From Candidatus Omnitrophota bacterium (GTDB lineage: Bacteria > Omnitrophota > Koll11 > Aquiviventales > Aquiviventaceae), in assembly GCA_023247285.1 (NCBI GenBank), contig JAHFGU010000003.1:1-41003 (forward strand): DNA of 41,003 bases, read 5' to 3'. Under the pieces are notes generated by a model, which was not told the DNA's origin, did no database searches, and worked only from the letters and a program-made list of their open reading frames with translations. Made by a program: the position numbers and the translations under genes. Of this stretch, positions 14,034-22,775 are shown in pieces (position 1 is the first letter of the stretch; each line of letters opens with the position of its first letter).

Positions 14034-15838
14034 CGAAGACGCCGGAGGCGCTCGCCATCATCATCGCCACGAAGGACCACCCGGAGGAGCTGCGTCGGCT
14101 CTTGGCGTCCGTGCAGGCCCAGTCGGCGCTCCCATGCCAAGTCATTCTTGTCGACGGAGGCGCGCATTCCGTGGATGGGATCGGGGCGGAATTTCCGCGC
14201 CTGCCCATCACGCACCGCCGCGTGGTGCCTCCCGGATTGGCGAAGCAGCACAACGCCGGTGTGGCCTGCGTGGCTCCAGCGGCGACGCTCGTGGGATTTT
14301 TAGATGACGATATCGTTCTTGAGCCCGGGGCCCTCGAGGCGATGCTCGCGTTTTGGGACGCCGCACCCCCGGACGTGGGCGGGGCGAGCTTCAATCTATT
14401 GAGCAACACCGAACCGGCCCGCGCGGTGCGGCTCAAGGCGCTGTTCGGCCTGGACGATGCGCGTCCCGGTCTTGTGTTGCGCTCCGGCTACCAGACCCGG
14501 ATCGGGGCCGTGTCCGAGACGCGGCAGGTGGCGTGGCTCAACAGCGGCACAACGGTGTGGCGCAAGCGGCTCTTGGAGGAGCGGCGGTTCGACGAGTGGT
14601 TCCACGGCCCCGGCCATCTCTATGATGTCGACTTCAGCTTCGACATGGGCCGGCGCTACCGCCTGATGGTGGTCGCCGGCGCCGGCGTGCGGGAGATCCC
14701 CTCGCCGGCCCGGCGCTGGAACGATTACGCCTTCGGCCAATGGCAGGTGGTCAACCGCCTGTATTTCGTCGGCAAATACCGCGAGCTCTCCCTCCTGCGT
14801 TGTTGCTGGGCGCTGGTCGGGCACACCCTGGTCAACCTCACCCGCGGCGTGCTGGAGCGGGATGCCCAGTTCCTGCGCCGGGCCGGCGGCAATCTCGTGG
14901 GCTGGGGCCGCGCCGCCCGCTTCCTCTTCAGAGGCTTGCCGCATCGCCGGCGAACCCGTGCGGCTTCTGAGGCGCCGGTCACGGCGCGGACGGCGAAGGC
15001 GTTCGGGTATTTGTGGCAGCGCTCGGCCGGCCGCCCTGATCCGCCCGCCTACCATGTCGATCGGATGCAGGACGCCTTGGCGCTGCCCGCGCCCCAAGGG
15101 TTGATGCTCGACGCCGGCTGCGGGGAAGGCATCGATCTGGCGAACCAAGCCAGGCGACCCGGCGTGGAGATCGTGGGGGTCGAGCTCAGCGCGGAAGGAT
15201 GCCGCGTCAGCCAGGCGCGCTGCCGCGCGCTGCCGCGCGCCTTCATCGTCCAAGGAGACCTGGCGCGCCTGCCATTCGCGGACGGCACGTTTGATCTCGT
15301 CTACTCGTATGGCGTGCTGCACCACCTGGCTTCGCCCCTCCGCGGCCTGCAGGAGCTGGTCCGCGTGCTCAAGCCTGGCGCGCCGATCGCCGTCTACCTC
15401 TATGAAGACTTCCGGGCGCGCCCGATCGTCTGGCGCGCGCTGCTCGCGACAACCAACGCCTGCCGCAAGATGACGACCCGGCTGCCGCCGGCGGTGCTTT
15501 ATCGGCTCTGTCACATCGGCTCGCCCATCGTCTTCGCGCTGTTGACGGTGCCGCACCGGATCCTGCGCCGGCTGCCGGGCGCCGAGGCGCTGGCCGCCAC
15601 CATCCCCTTCCGCCATGGCACCGGCCCGTTCAGTCTCGCCGGGGATTTGTACGACCGGTTTTCCGCGCCGATCGAGCGCCGATACTCTCGCGAAGACACG
15701 CTCGCCTTGCTCCGGCAGGCCGGGCTCGAGGAGCTGCTGATCGCCAATGACCGGGGCTGGATGGCGGCCGGGCGCAAACCGCGTGCCCTGGCCGCGGTCG
15801 CCGCCGGCGCGTTGGAGAGGAACGGGCATGGCGCTTGA
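14030..15838 (+). CDS. fusion of GT2 glycosyltransferase and class I SAM methyltransferase
   Basis: 602 residues with two domains. Residues 8-300 are a GT-A family 2 transferase with an IIIATKDH start, VDGG at 41-44 and the nucleotide-sugar/metal motif Asp92-Asp93-Asp94 (FLDDDIV). Residues about 345-590 are a class I methyltransferase: motif I LDAGCGEGIDL near 359, GVELS, and the FDLVYSYGVLHH block typical of sugar and ubiquinone-type enzymes. One polypeptide could add a sugar and then methylate it, capping or tailoring the chain end. This is an inference from the fusion. It overlaps both neighbours (4 and 11 bp). Confidence 0.82.
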   Translation: MTKTPEALAIIIATKDHPEELRRLLASVQAQSALPCQVILVDGGAHSVDGIGAEFPRLPITHRRVVPPGLAKQHNAGVACVAPAATLVGFLDDDIVLEPGALEAMLAFWDAAPPDVGGASFNLLSNTEPARAVRLKALFGLDDARPGLVLRSGYQTRIGAVSETRQVAWLNSGTTVWRKRLLEERRFDEWFHGPGHLYDVDFSFDMGRRYRLMVVAGAGVREIPSPARRWNDYAFGQWQVVNRLYFVGKYRELSLLRCCWALVGHTLVNLTRGVLERDAQFLRRAGGNLVGWGRAARFLFRGLPHRRRTRAASEAPVTARTAKAFGYLWQRSAGRPDPPAYHVDRMQDALALPAPQGLMLDAGCGEGIDLANQARRPGVEIVGVELSAEGCRVSQARCRALPRAFIVQGDLARLPFADGTFDLVYSYGVLHHLASPLRGLQELVRVLKPGAPIAVYLYEDFRARPIVWRALLATTNACRKMTTRLPPAVLYRLCHIGSPIVFALLTVPHRILRRLPGAEALAATIPFRHGTGPFSLAGDLYDRFSAPIERRYSREDTLALLRQAGLEELLIANDRGWMAAGRKPRALAAVAAGALERNGHGA

Positions 15839-16577
15839 CGACGCGGCCGCGAAAGCCGCGGTCCTGGCGCGCTATGACGCCCGCGCGTCGGCCGAATTGC
15901 GGGGGGCAGGCCTCTTCGAGCCGGTGAACCGGGCCAAGCAGTATTTCCGCCGCCGCAAGCTTGAAGCGGCGCTGGCCCTGGGCGCATTCCCGGCAGGAGG
16001 GAGCCTGTTGGAGATCGGCTGCTCCATCGGCCAATACACCGTGCCGCTCGCGCAGCAGGGCTATCAGATGTGGGGCATGGACCTCTCGCCGGCGTCCGTG
16101 GAGGTCGCCGCGCGGAGGGCCGCACTCCAGGGCGCATCCGGCGCGCGTTTTGTCAGCGGCGATGCCGAGGACCTTGGCCAGTTTTCCGACGGGCGGTTCG
16201 ACGGCGTCCTGTCATTTTCCACATTGCGCTACGTGGCGGATTTGCCCGCGGCGCTGCGGGAGATCTGCCGCGTGCTGAAGCCTGGCGGGGTCGCGGTGCT
16301 CGATTTCCCGAACCGGTGGTGCCCGTGGTTTTATCTCAAGCCCTGGCTGGGCAGCGAGCGGCATCCGCTGGATCATTGGTTCAGCGCCTCCGCCGTGCGG
16401 CGGCTGATGGCCGAAGCCGGCTTCCAGGATATCCGGACCCGGCACCTGCTCTTCACGCCGACGGTAGCGCCCGATCCGCTCGTCGACCTGTTCGCCGGCC
16501 TGGACCGGGTGGGCGAGCGGGCGCCAGGGCTTCGCCGGTTGGCCGGCATCATCATGGCGGCGGCCAGGCGGCCATGA
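15828..16577 (+). CDS. class I SAM-dependent methyltransferase
   Basis: 249 residues. Motif I LLEIGCSIGQY lies at 60-70, the acidic Asp after the second strand appears in WGMDLSP, and the conserved CRVLKPGGVAVLDFPNRW segment is present. The overall pattern is the Methyltransf_11/25 group, often acting on sugar hydroxyls or lipid carriers. ATG 15828 behind a GGAGAGG site gives an 11-bp overlap with the upstream GT2-methyltransferase fusion, so the two probably modify the same glycan. The acceptor cannot be read from sequence. Confidence 0.82.
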   Translation: MALDDAAAKAAVLARYDARASAELRGAGLFEPVNRAKQYFRRRKLEAALALGAFPAGGSLLEIGCSIGQYTVPLAQQGYQMWGMDLSPASVEVAARRAALQGASGARFVSGDAEDLGQFSDGRFDGVLSFSTLRYVADLPAALREICRVLKPGGVAVLDFPNRWCPWFYLKPWLGSERHPLDHWFSASAVRRLMAEAGFQDIRTRHLLFTPTVAPDPLVDLFAGLDRVGERAPGLRRLAGIIMAAARRP

Positions 16578-16581
16578 CGCG

Positions 16582-19407
16582 ATGAGACCGGTGCCCGTCC
16601 TCCTGACCTGCGACATCCACACGCATCGGACCGGCAGCGCGCCGGTGCGCGAGGATTTGCTGGAGACCCGCCGCGTCCTGCGCGAGCTGGGCGCGCGGTG
16701 CACATTTTTCTTCCCTGCGCAGTCAGCCGAGGAGCTCGCCGACCAGGTGGCCGCGCTGCGGCAGGAGGGGCATGAGATCGGGTGCCATGGGTTGACGCAC
16801 GCCGCCGAGGAGAACTACCGGCTGTTGCCCGCCGATGCGCAGCATGGCGCGCTGGCCGAGGCCACCAGGCGCCTGGAGCGGGTGCTGGGCGATCGGCCGG
16901 TGAGCTTTCGCGCGCCGGTCTTCAAGATATCGGCTGACACCCTGCGCGTGCTGGAAGACCTGGGCTACCGGGCCGATGTCTCGGTGACCGCGCAGCGGCT
17001 GGGGCTCTTCGGCTCCGACATCTATGACCTGCAGCCGCTGTTTGCGCCGCGGCGGCCGTATCATCCCGACCGCCGCAATGCGTTCCGGCCCGGCGCCCTC
17101 TCGCTGTGGGAAATCCCGGTGTCGGCGTGGGGGCTGCCGTTTCTTTCCGATGCCGAGCGGCTCTGCGGGCTGGCCGCGATGCGCGGATTCTTCCGCCTCC
17201 TGCACCTGGAGTCCCGCCTGACCGGCAAGCCGGTCGTGTTCATGTTTCATCCGTCGGACCTCAATGCCGCGCGCGGCGTTGACGCGCGCCGCCCCTTGGC
17301 GTGGCGGGATTTTCTGCCGTCGCGCACCTACGGGTTTCAATTCCGCTATGCGCTGCTGGAGCGCGACGCCCGCTGCATCCAGCGCGACCTGGTGGCACTC
17401 CTCCGGGACATGGCGGCACAGCCCGGCGTGCGGCTGCTCACCGTGCGCGAGTACGTGGCCATGCTGGACCGCGGGGACAACGGCGCACCGGACGACGCGG
17501 CGCGCAACGGGCGGGCGCCCCGCGTGAGCGCGGAGGCCGCATCGTCCGTGCCGCCGGCCCCTGCCGCGCTCGCCGGCAAGGACATCCTGTGCGTCTCCTC
17601 CATCGATTGGGATTTCATTTGGCAGGGCCACCAGGAGATCATGGCGACGCTGGCCGCGCAGGGCAACCGCGTGCTCTTCGTCGAGAACACCGGGGTGCGC
17701 ACGCCCCGGCTCCGGGATTGGCCGCGCCTGACCCATCGCCTCGCGAACTGGCTGCGCAGCACCAAGGGGTTCCGCAAGGAGCGGGAGCGCCTCTTCATCT
17801 ATTCACCCGTCCTGCTGCCGTTTCCGTACTCGCCGATTGCGCGCCGGATCAACCGCTGGCTGCTGCTGCGCGCGCTGCAGCGCTGGATGCGCGCCACCGC
17901 GTTCCACCGGCCGATCCTCTGGACGTTCCTGCCCACGCCGCTCACGCTGGAGCTCATCCGCGAGCTGGATCCCGAGCTCACGGTGTACTACTGCATCGAT
18001 GACCTGGCATCGAGCTCGCCTGCGGCCCGGCGCATCACCCGCAGCGAAACCCAGCTCATCCGCGCCGCGGACCTGGTCTTCGTCACATCGGAAAAGCTCC
18101 GGCAGCGCGCCGCGCCGCTCAATCCCGACGTCCACTTTTTTCCCTTCGGCGTGGACTTTGAGAAGTTCGAGCGCGCGCGCCTGGACCGCCAGGGCGCGCC
18201 GGAGGACCTGCGCGGCTTCGGGCGCCCGGTCGTGGGCTACATCGGCGGGCTCCACCGCTGGATCGATCAGGAGCTGCTGGCTGAGACGGCCCGGCGCCTG
18301 CCCCAGTGCACATTCGTGCTGATCGGCCCGCCCCAGGCGGACGTGTCGCGGCTGCAGCGCTGCCCCAACGTGCGGCTCTTGGGACCGCGGCCGCACGACG
18401 CGCTGCCCAGCTATGCGAAGGCCTTCGACGTGGGGATCGTGCCGTACCTCCTGAGCGACTACACCGCGCATGTGTATCCGACCAAGCTGAACGAATATTT
18501 GGCGATGGGCCTGCCGGTTGTGGCGACGGCGCTGCCCGAGATCCATCGGTTCAACGCCCGGCACGGCCAGGTCGTGGCCGTGGCCAAGGACGCGGGCGAA
18601 TTCGCGGCGGCCATTCAGCGCGCGCTGACCGCCGACGCCCCCGGCGTGGCGCAGCGGCGCATCGAGGTGGCTCGCGCGAACAGTTGGAGCGCGCGGATTG
18701 CCCAGATGGCCGACCTCATGGCGCAGCGCCTCGCCGGCCGCCAGGCCGCCGGCGAGCGGTGGCAAGAGTCGCTGCGGCGGCTCTATCGCATCGGGCGGCG
18801 CCGGGTCCTGCGCGTGAGCCTGGGCTTGGGCGCGGTCTACCTGCTGCTGTTTCAGAGCCCGTTCATCTGGCGGATGGCCGAGCCGCTGCGCGTGACCGCG
18901 CCGCTTGAGCCTGCCGACGCGATCGTGGTGTTTGCCGGCGGGGTGGGCGAGTCCGGGAAGGCCGGCGGCGGCTACCAGGAGCGCGTGAAGCAAGCCATCG
19001 AGCTCTACCGTGCGGGCCTGGCGCCGCAGGTCATTTTTTCCTCCGGCTACACCTTCGTCTTCAAGGAAGCGCTGATCATGAAAGACCTGGCGGTGGCGCA
19101 GGGGATCCCGGCGTCGGCCATCACGCTGGAGACGCAGGCCGCCAACACGCATGAGAACGTCGTGCTGGTCGCCGGCATCCTCGCCCAGCGCCGGTGGCGC
19201 TCGATCCTCCTCGTGAGCTCGCCGTATCACATGCGCCGCGCCCTGCTGACCTGGCGGCGGGCTGCCCCCGAGATCCGGGTGGTGCCTGCGCCGGTGCAGG
19301 AGAGCAGCTTCTTCGCGCATGCCCGGGGGGCTTCGTTGGAGCAAATCCGCGGGATTCTTCAGGAGTACGTGGGAATGGCGTACTACCGGTGGAAAGGATG
19401 GATCTGA
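16582..19407 (+). CDS. triple fusion: CE4 polysaccharide deacetylase, GT-B glycosyltransferase and DUF218 domain
   Basis: 941 residues. Residues 1-300 look like a NodB-type CE4 deacetylase, with TCDIH at 9-13 in place of the usual TFDD, the zinc-binding His69-x-x-x-His73 (HGLTH), and the FRAPVF loop. Residues about 333-720 are a GT-B transferase with YIGGLHRWID, a Y-x-x-x-x-Y segment and an E-Y-L-A-M-G-L-P donor site. A membrane helix (about 742-765) precedes residues 775-941, a DUF218 (SanA/ElyC/YdcF) domain with DAIVVFAGG, TxxNxxEN and SSPYHMRRA blocks. Those proteins act in envelope polysaccharide metabolism, with activities mostly unknown. With one visible helix, the first two domains and the third may sit on opposite sides of the inner membrane. 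An assembly join is possible, but the frame is uninterrupted. Confidence 0.8.
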   Translation: MRPVPVLLTCDIHTHRTGSAPVREDLLETRRVLRELGARCTFFFPAQSAEELADQVAALRQEGHEIGCHGLTHAAEENYRLLPADAQHGALAEATRRLERVLGDRPVSFRAPVFKISADTLRVLEDLGYRADVSVTAQRLGLFGSDIYDLQPLFAPRRPYHPDRRNAFRPGALSLWEIPVSAWGLPFLSDAERLCGLAAMRGFFRLLHLESRLTGKPVVFMFHPSDLNAARGVDARRPLAWRDFLPSRTYGFQFRYALLERDARCIQRDLVALLRDMAAQPGVRLLTVREYVAMLDRGDNGAPDDAARNGRAPRVSAEAASSVPPAPAALAGKDILCVSSIDWDFIWQGHQEIMATLAAQGNRVLFVENTGVRTPRLRDWPRLTHRLANWLRSTKGFRKERERLFIYSPVLLPFPYSPIARRINRWLLLRALQRWMRATAFHRPILWTFLPTPLTLELIRELDPELTVYYCIDDLASSSPAARRITRSETQLIRAADLVFVTSEKLRQRAAPLNPDVHFFPFGVDFEKFERARLDRQGAPEDLRGFGRPVVGYIGGLHRWIDQELLAETARRLPQCTFVLIGPPQADVSRLQRCPNVRLLGPRPHDALPSYAKAFDVGIVPYLLSDYTAHVYPTKLNEYLAMGLPVVATALPEIHRFNARHGQVVAVAKDAGEFAAAIQRALTADAPGVAQRRIEVARANSWSARIAQMADLMAQRLAGRQAAGERWQESLRRLYRIGRRRVLRVSLGLGAVYLLLFQSPFIWRMAEPLRVTAPLEPADAIVVFAGGVGESGKAGGGYQERVKQAIELYRAGLAPQVIFSSGYTFVFKEALIMKDLAVAQGIPASAITLETQAANTHENVVLVAGILAQRRWRSILLVSSPYHMRRALLTWRRAAPEIRVVPAPVQESSFFAHARGASLEQIRGILQEYVGMAYYRWKGWI

Positions 19408-19423
19408 CGCGAGGGGTTGCGTG

Positions 19424-20206
19424 ATGGCCAGGGCTGAGGCGGGTCCGGGCGCGCTGGCGGAGCGATGGCGCGTCTCGCGCCTCTCGCTTCAAATTTTGAG
19501 GCAGATGCTCGTTCAGCAAGGGCCGCGCCGCACGCTGGGATTCGCGTGGGTCGCCGCCCGGCAGGCGCTCGGCGGCGCCGGGCTGCCGCATACGCCGGAG
19601 GTGAACGCCGCACTCTGGACGCACTATGACTGGTCGCGCGGCGGGGAGGAATGGTCCGGCGGTCCTGACTGGACAGCCAGCGTGGTGGAGCATGTGCTCG
19701 TCCCGCATGTGCCCATGGGCAGCCGCGTGCTGGAAATCGGCCCAGGGGCCGGGCGCTGGAGCCAGTACCTGGTGCCGCGGGCCAGCCGGCTGCTGCTGGT
19801 GGATGTGACACGCCGGTGCATCGAGCTCTGCCAGGAGCGCTTTCGGGAATGTGCTCACGTGGAGTACGCGGTCAATGACGGCTCTGATCTTGGCTGTATC
19901 GCTCCAGCCTCCATCGATCGCATCTGGTCGTGGGATGTGTTCATCCATGTTGGGCTTGAGGAGATTCAGCGCTATCTGGCGGAGTTCGGCCGGGTCCTGG
20001 TTCCCGGCGGCCAGGCGCTGATCCAGCACGCGGAAGCACCCTACGCGCGCGGCTGGCGCACCGCGGTGCCGGCGGAGCGCATGGCGGCGCTGGGCCGGGA
20101 AGCCGGCTTAGACCTCGTGCGGCAGTTCAACACGTGGGACGACGGCTGCCGCCGGACGCCAACGCCTGCCGACCTCATCACGATCTTCGCCAGGCCTGCG
20201 GCGTGA
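19424..20206 (+). CDS. class I SAM-dependent methyltransferase
   Basis: 260 residues. An N-terminal helical region (1-95) precedes motif I VLEIGPGAGRWSQYL at 102-116, an acidic LLLVDVT strand end and a WSWDVFIH motif IV-like segment. It resembles methyltransferases found in polysaccharide clusters, sometimes annotated FkbM-like or Methyltransf_25. ATG 19424 follows a GAGGGG site at 19411-19416. GTG 19421 is an alternative start. It sits 16 bp after the triple-fusion gene and ends 32 bp before the next gene, where transcription may restart. The acceptor is unknown. Confidence 0.8.
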   Translation: MARAEAGPGALAERWRVSRLSLQILRQMLVQQGPRRTLGFAWVAARQALGGAGLPHTPEVNAALWTHYDWSRGGEEWSGGPDWTASVVEHVLVPHVPMGSRVLEIGPGAGRWSQYLVPRASRLLLVDVTRRCIELCQERFRECAHVEYAVNDGSDLGCIAPASIDRIWSWDVFIHVGLEEIQRYLAEFGRVLVPGGQALIQHAEAPYARGWRTAVPAERMAALGREAGLDLVRQFNTWDDGCRRTPTPADLITIFARPAA

Positions 20207-20221
20207 GCAGGCGCCGGAGTG

Positions 20222-20227
20222 TATAAT
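20222..20227 (+). promoter_or_regulatory. possible -10 element (TATAAT)
   Basis: A perfect TATAAT lies in a 32-bp gap that is otherwise GC-rich, 11 bp before the ATG of the O-antigen ligase-like gene. Transcription from it would begin about 5 bp before the ATG, giving an almost leaderless message; no Shine-Dalgarno site is visible there. No good -35 hexamer is present at 16-18 bp spacing, so the call is tentative. Confidence 0.3.
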
Positions 20228-20238
20228 AGCGCCTCAAC

Positions 20239-21537
20239 ATGCCCTCTGGAATCCGGGAGTGGTGGCTCTTCCTCTATCTCTGTTTGATTCCGATCGGGTG
20301 GTCGCCCTGGCCGGCGCAGATTCAATGGGCCGATGTGGCGTTCCTAGGGCTCGCGGTGTCGGTGTGGAGGGCGCGCCCGCCGCGGCGCTTCGCGGTGCAC
20401 GCGCTCGACGCCTTGATCCTCCTCTACCTGGCCGCGTCGCTGGCGTCCTTCAGCAAGACGCCGGATCTGCCGCGCAGCGGCGTGGAATTCGTCAAACAGG
20501 GGTCTCTGGTCCTCGTGTACGGGGTCTTCAGCATGCTCGCTTCTGAACGCGGCCTGGCGGCGAAGGCGCTCGAGTGGTCCGCCACCGTCGCGGTGGTGCT
20601 GGCCGGCCTGAGCCTGGCGGCGCTGGCCACGTACGCGATGGGCCTGCCCTGGCTCGCCCCCCTGCTCACCATCGGCGTCCTGCCCGATGTGGGCGAGGCG
20701 GTTCGCATCAAGGGCGCGCTGCTCTCTCCAGGGTTTTTCTGCAACTACCTCACCATGGCATTGCCGGTTCTGGTGGCGGCGGTCTTCCTGCTCCCGCGGC
20801 GGACCGTCCGCAATGGGCTGCGGCTGGTGCTGGTCATGGCCGCGGCCGCAGGCACGGCGACCTACAGCGTCGTCGGATTCCTGTGGGCTGGGTTGGCCGC
20901 TGCCTGGCGCCGCTGGGGCTCGACGAGGACGCTGCGGCTGGCGCGCGCCGCCGCCGCGGCCGCATGCGTCGGGTTGTTGGTGATCGGCAACCTGCTCTTC
21001 GCCTACGCGATCCGCGAGGTGCGCTGGACCGCGGACAGGAATGTGGACATCCCTCCCTCGCCATCCGGCTACCTCTTTCAAGAGGAAGGCATCGGCGCCC
21101 GGCGCGTGACCGTGAGCGTCTCCTACGATCCGGTCAGCTACCTGCGCTTGAAGCGCGTGGCGTTGCGCGCGTTCCTGCGCGAGCCGCTCACCGGCGTCGG
21201 GCTGGGTGCCTTCGCTGATGAGACTGAGCGCGCCTACCGCGAAGGAGCCCTCCAGCAGCTCTACCGCCGCGCCGACCCGCACTGCGAGCTGCTCGGGCGG
21301 CTCGCCGAGACCGGGATCCTTGGAGGCGCCACGCTCCTGCTGCTCTGGTGGGGCATCGGCCGCTCTGGCTGGCTGCTGCTGCGCAGGCCGCAGGCCTCCG
21401 CGTGGATGGCTTCGGCGATCCTGGCCGGCTGCCTGGGCCTGCTGGTGAACAGCGTGAACGCGGACATCATGAATTTCCGGTTTTTGTGGGTCGGGCTGGG
21501 CCTCTTGAGGGGCCAGCTCGCGCGGGCGCCCTCATGA
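20239..21537 (+). CDS. O-antigen ligase/polymerase-like membrane protein (WaaL/Wzy family)
   Basis: 432 residues with about ten hydrophobic helices and a long hydrophilic loop at roughly 260-335, the topology of Wzy_C/WaaL proteins. The loop ends with REPLTGVGLGAF and then ADPHCELLGRLAETGILG, a block where ligases keep conserved Gly, His and Glu residues near the active site. These enzymes join polyprenyl-linked glycan to lipid A core or another acceptor, or polymerise repeat units, at the periplasmic face. Translation starts at ATG 20239 with no clear ribosome site. A second, distinct family member lies at 25681-26952. Confidence 0.85.
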   Translation: MPSGIREWWLFLYLCLIPIGWSPWPAQIQWADVAFLGLAVSVWRARPPRRFAVHALDALILLYLAASLASFSKTPDLPRSGVEFVKQGSLVLVYGVFSMLASERGLAAKALEWSATVAVVLAGLSLAALATYAMGLPWLAPLLTIGVLPDVGEAVRIKGALLSPGFFCNYLTMALPVLVAAVFLLPRRTVRNGLRLVLVMAAAAGTATYSVVGFLWAGLAAAWRRWGSTRTLRLARAAAAAACVGLLVIGNLLFAYAIREVRWTADRNVDIPPSPSGYLFQEEGIGARRVTVSVSYDPVSYLRLKRVALRAFLREPLTGVGLGAFADETERAYREGALQQLYRRADPHCELLGRLAETGILGGATLLLLWWGIGRSGWLLLRRPQASAWMASAILAGCLGLLVNSVNADIMNFRFLWVGLGLLRGQLARAPS

Positions 21538-22775
21538 GCCCGGCCGCTCCGGTTCACGTGCTTCGCGTTGTGACCCGGCTCAACATCGGGGGGCCGTCGA
21601 TCCATGCGATCGCCCTCTCCACGCGACTGGATCCTGCGCGGTTCACGACGTGTCTGGTTGTTGGGGAACCGGATCCCGCAGAGGGGGATCTGAGCGCGCT
21701 GGTGGGGGAGGCGCCGCACACGCGGCTCATCCGCCTCCCAGCACTCCGGCGGGCGCTTCGGCCCTGGGCCGACCTGCGCGCGTTCGCCCAGATGCTCCGC
21801 GTGGCCTGGGTCGAGCAGCCGCGCATCATCCATACCCATATGGCCAAGGCCGGCGCGCTGGGGCGCTTGGCCGGCCTGCTGTACAATCAGGCAGGCCCTG
21901 GACGCCGGCCAGGCCGGCGCGCGGTGCTGCTCCATACGTTTCACGGCCATGTGCTGGATGGCTACTTTCCCGCATGGCAGGCGCGGATCTTTCTGGGCAT
22001 CGAGCGATGGCTGGCCAGGCGGACGGATGCGCTCATCGCCGTCAGCCCGGCGATCCGCGAAGAGCTGCTCGGCAAAGGCATCGGGCGCGCGGCGCAGTGG
22101 CGCGTGATTCGGTTGGGGCTGCGGCTCTCGGCGCTGTCAGACCTGCCGCCGCCCAATGGGACGCCGCACTTCCGCGTGGGGCAGGTGGGGCGGCTGGTGC
22201 CGATTAAAAATGCCAGCATGTTCCTGCGCGCGCTCGCCCAGGTGCGCCGCGAGGATCCTGCCCCCGCGGTCCAGGCAGTGCTGGTGGGGGATGGGCCGCT
22301 GCGGCCAGCGCTGGAGCACGAGGCGGCGGCGCTGGGCCTCGATGGCGCGGTCCGGTTCCTCGGGTGGCGGCGCGACCTGCGAGCCGTGTATGAGGACCTG
22401 GATGTCGCGTGCGTGACCTCGTGGAACGAAGGCACGCCGGTGTCGCTGCTCGAAGCGATGGCCGCGTCGCGCGCCGTGATCGCGACCGACGTGGGCGGCA
22501 TCCGCGACCTACTGGCCGACGGCGAGCCGGCGGAGGCGCCGGCGCGTGCGGCGATCCCGCCCGGCGCGTTTGAGGTCGCGGCGCGCGGGATGCTGGTTCG
22601 CCCGGGGGATCCGGACGGCCTGGCGGCCGCGCTGCAGCGGCTGCGCGGCGATCCGTCGCTGCGCCGCGCGTTGGGAGCGGCGGGGCGGGCGTTCGTGACT
22701 GAACGGTTCACGGAGGAGCGGTTGGTGCGGGATATCCAGGAGCTGTATCGCGAGGTGACGGAGGTCCGGGCATGA
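21534..22775 (+). CDS. GT4 family glycosyltransferase
   Basis: 413 residues with a GT-B fold. The N-terminal domain begins LRVVTRLNIGGPSIHA and contains HTHMAKAG and HTFHGHVLDGYF acceptor-side motifs. The C-terminal donor domain has VGRLVPIKN, LVGDGPLRP, and the E-x7-E pattern EGTPVSLLEAMA. This resembles WbpH- or CapM-like retaining transferases of O-antigen and capsule clusters. It sits between the first ligase and an SDR, overlapping both by 4 bp. Donor and linkage cannot be inferred. Confidence 0.87.
   Translation: MSPAAPVHVLRVVTRLNIGGPSIHAIALSTRLDPARFTTCLVVGEPDPAEGDLSALVGEAPHTRLIRLPALRRALRPWADLRAFAQMLRVAWVEQPRIIHTHMAKAGALGRLAGLLYNQAGPGRRPGRRAVLLHTFHGHVLDGYFPAWQARIFLGIERWLARRTDALIAVSPAIREELLGKGIGRAAQWRVIRLGLRLSALSDLPPPNGTPHFRVGQVGRLVPIKNASMFLRALAQVRREDPAPAVQAVLVGDGPLRPALEHEAAALGLDGAVRFLGWRRDLRAVYEDLDVACVTSWNEGTPVSLLEAMAASRAVIATDVGGIRDLLADGEPAEAPARAAIPPGAFEVAARGMLVRPGDPDGLAAALQRLRGDPSLRRALGAAGRAFVTERFTEERLVRDIQELYREVTEVRA

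Noticed and set aside
15221..15240. Short tandem repeat GCTGCCGCGC twice
   Set aside because: Two copies in frame within the methyltransferase domain, explained by Arg/Ala/Leu codon bias.
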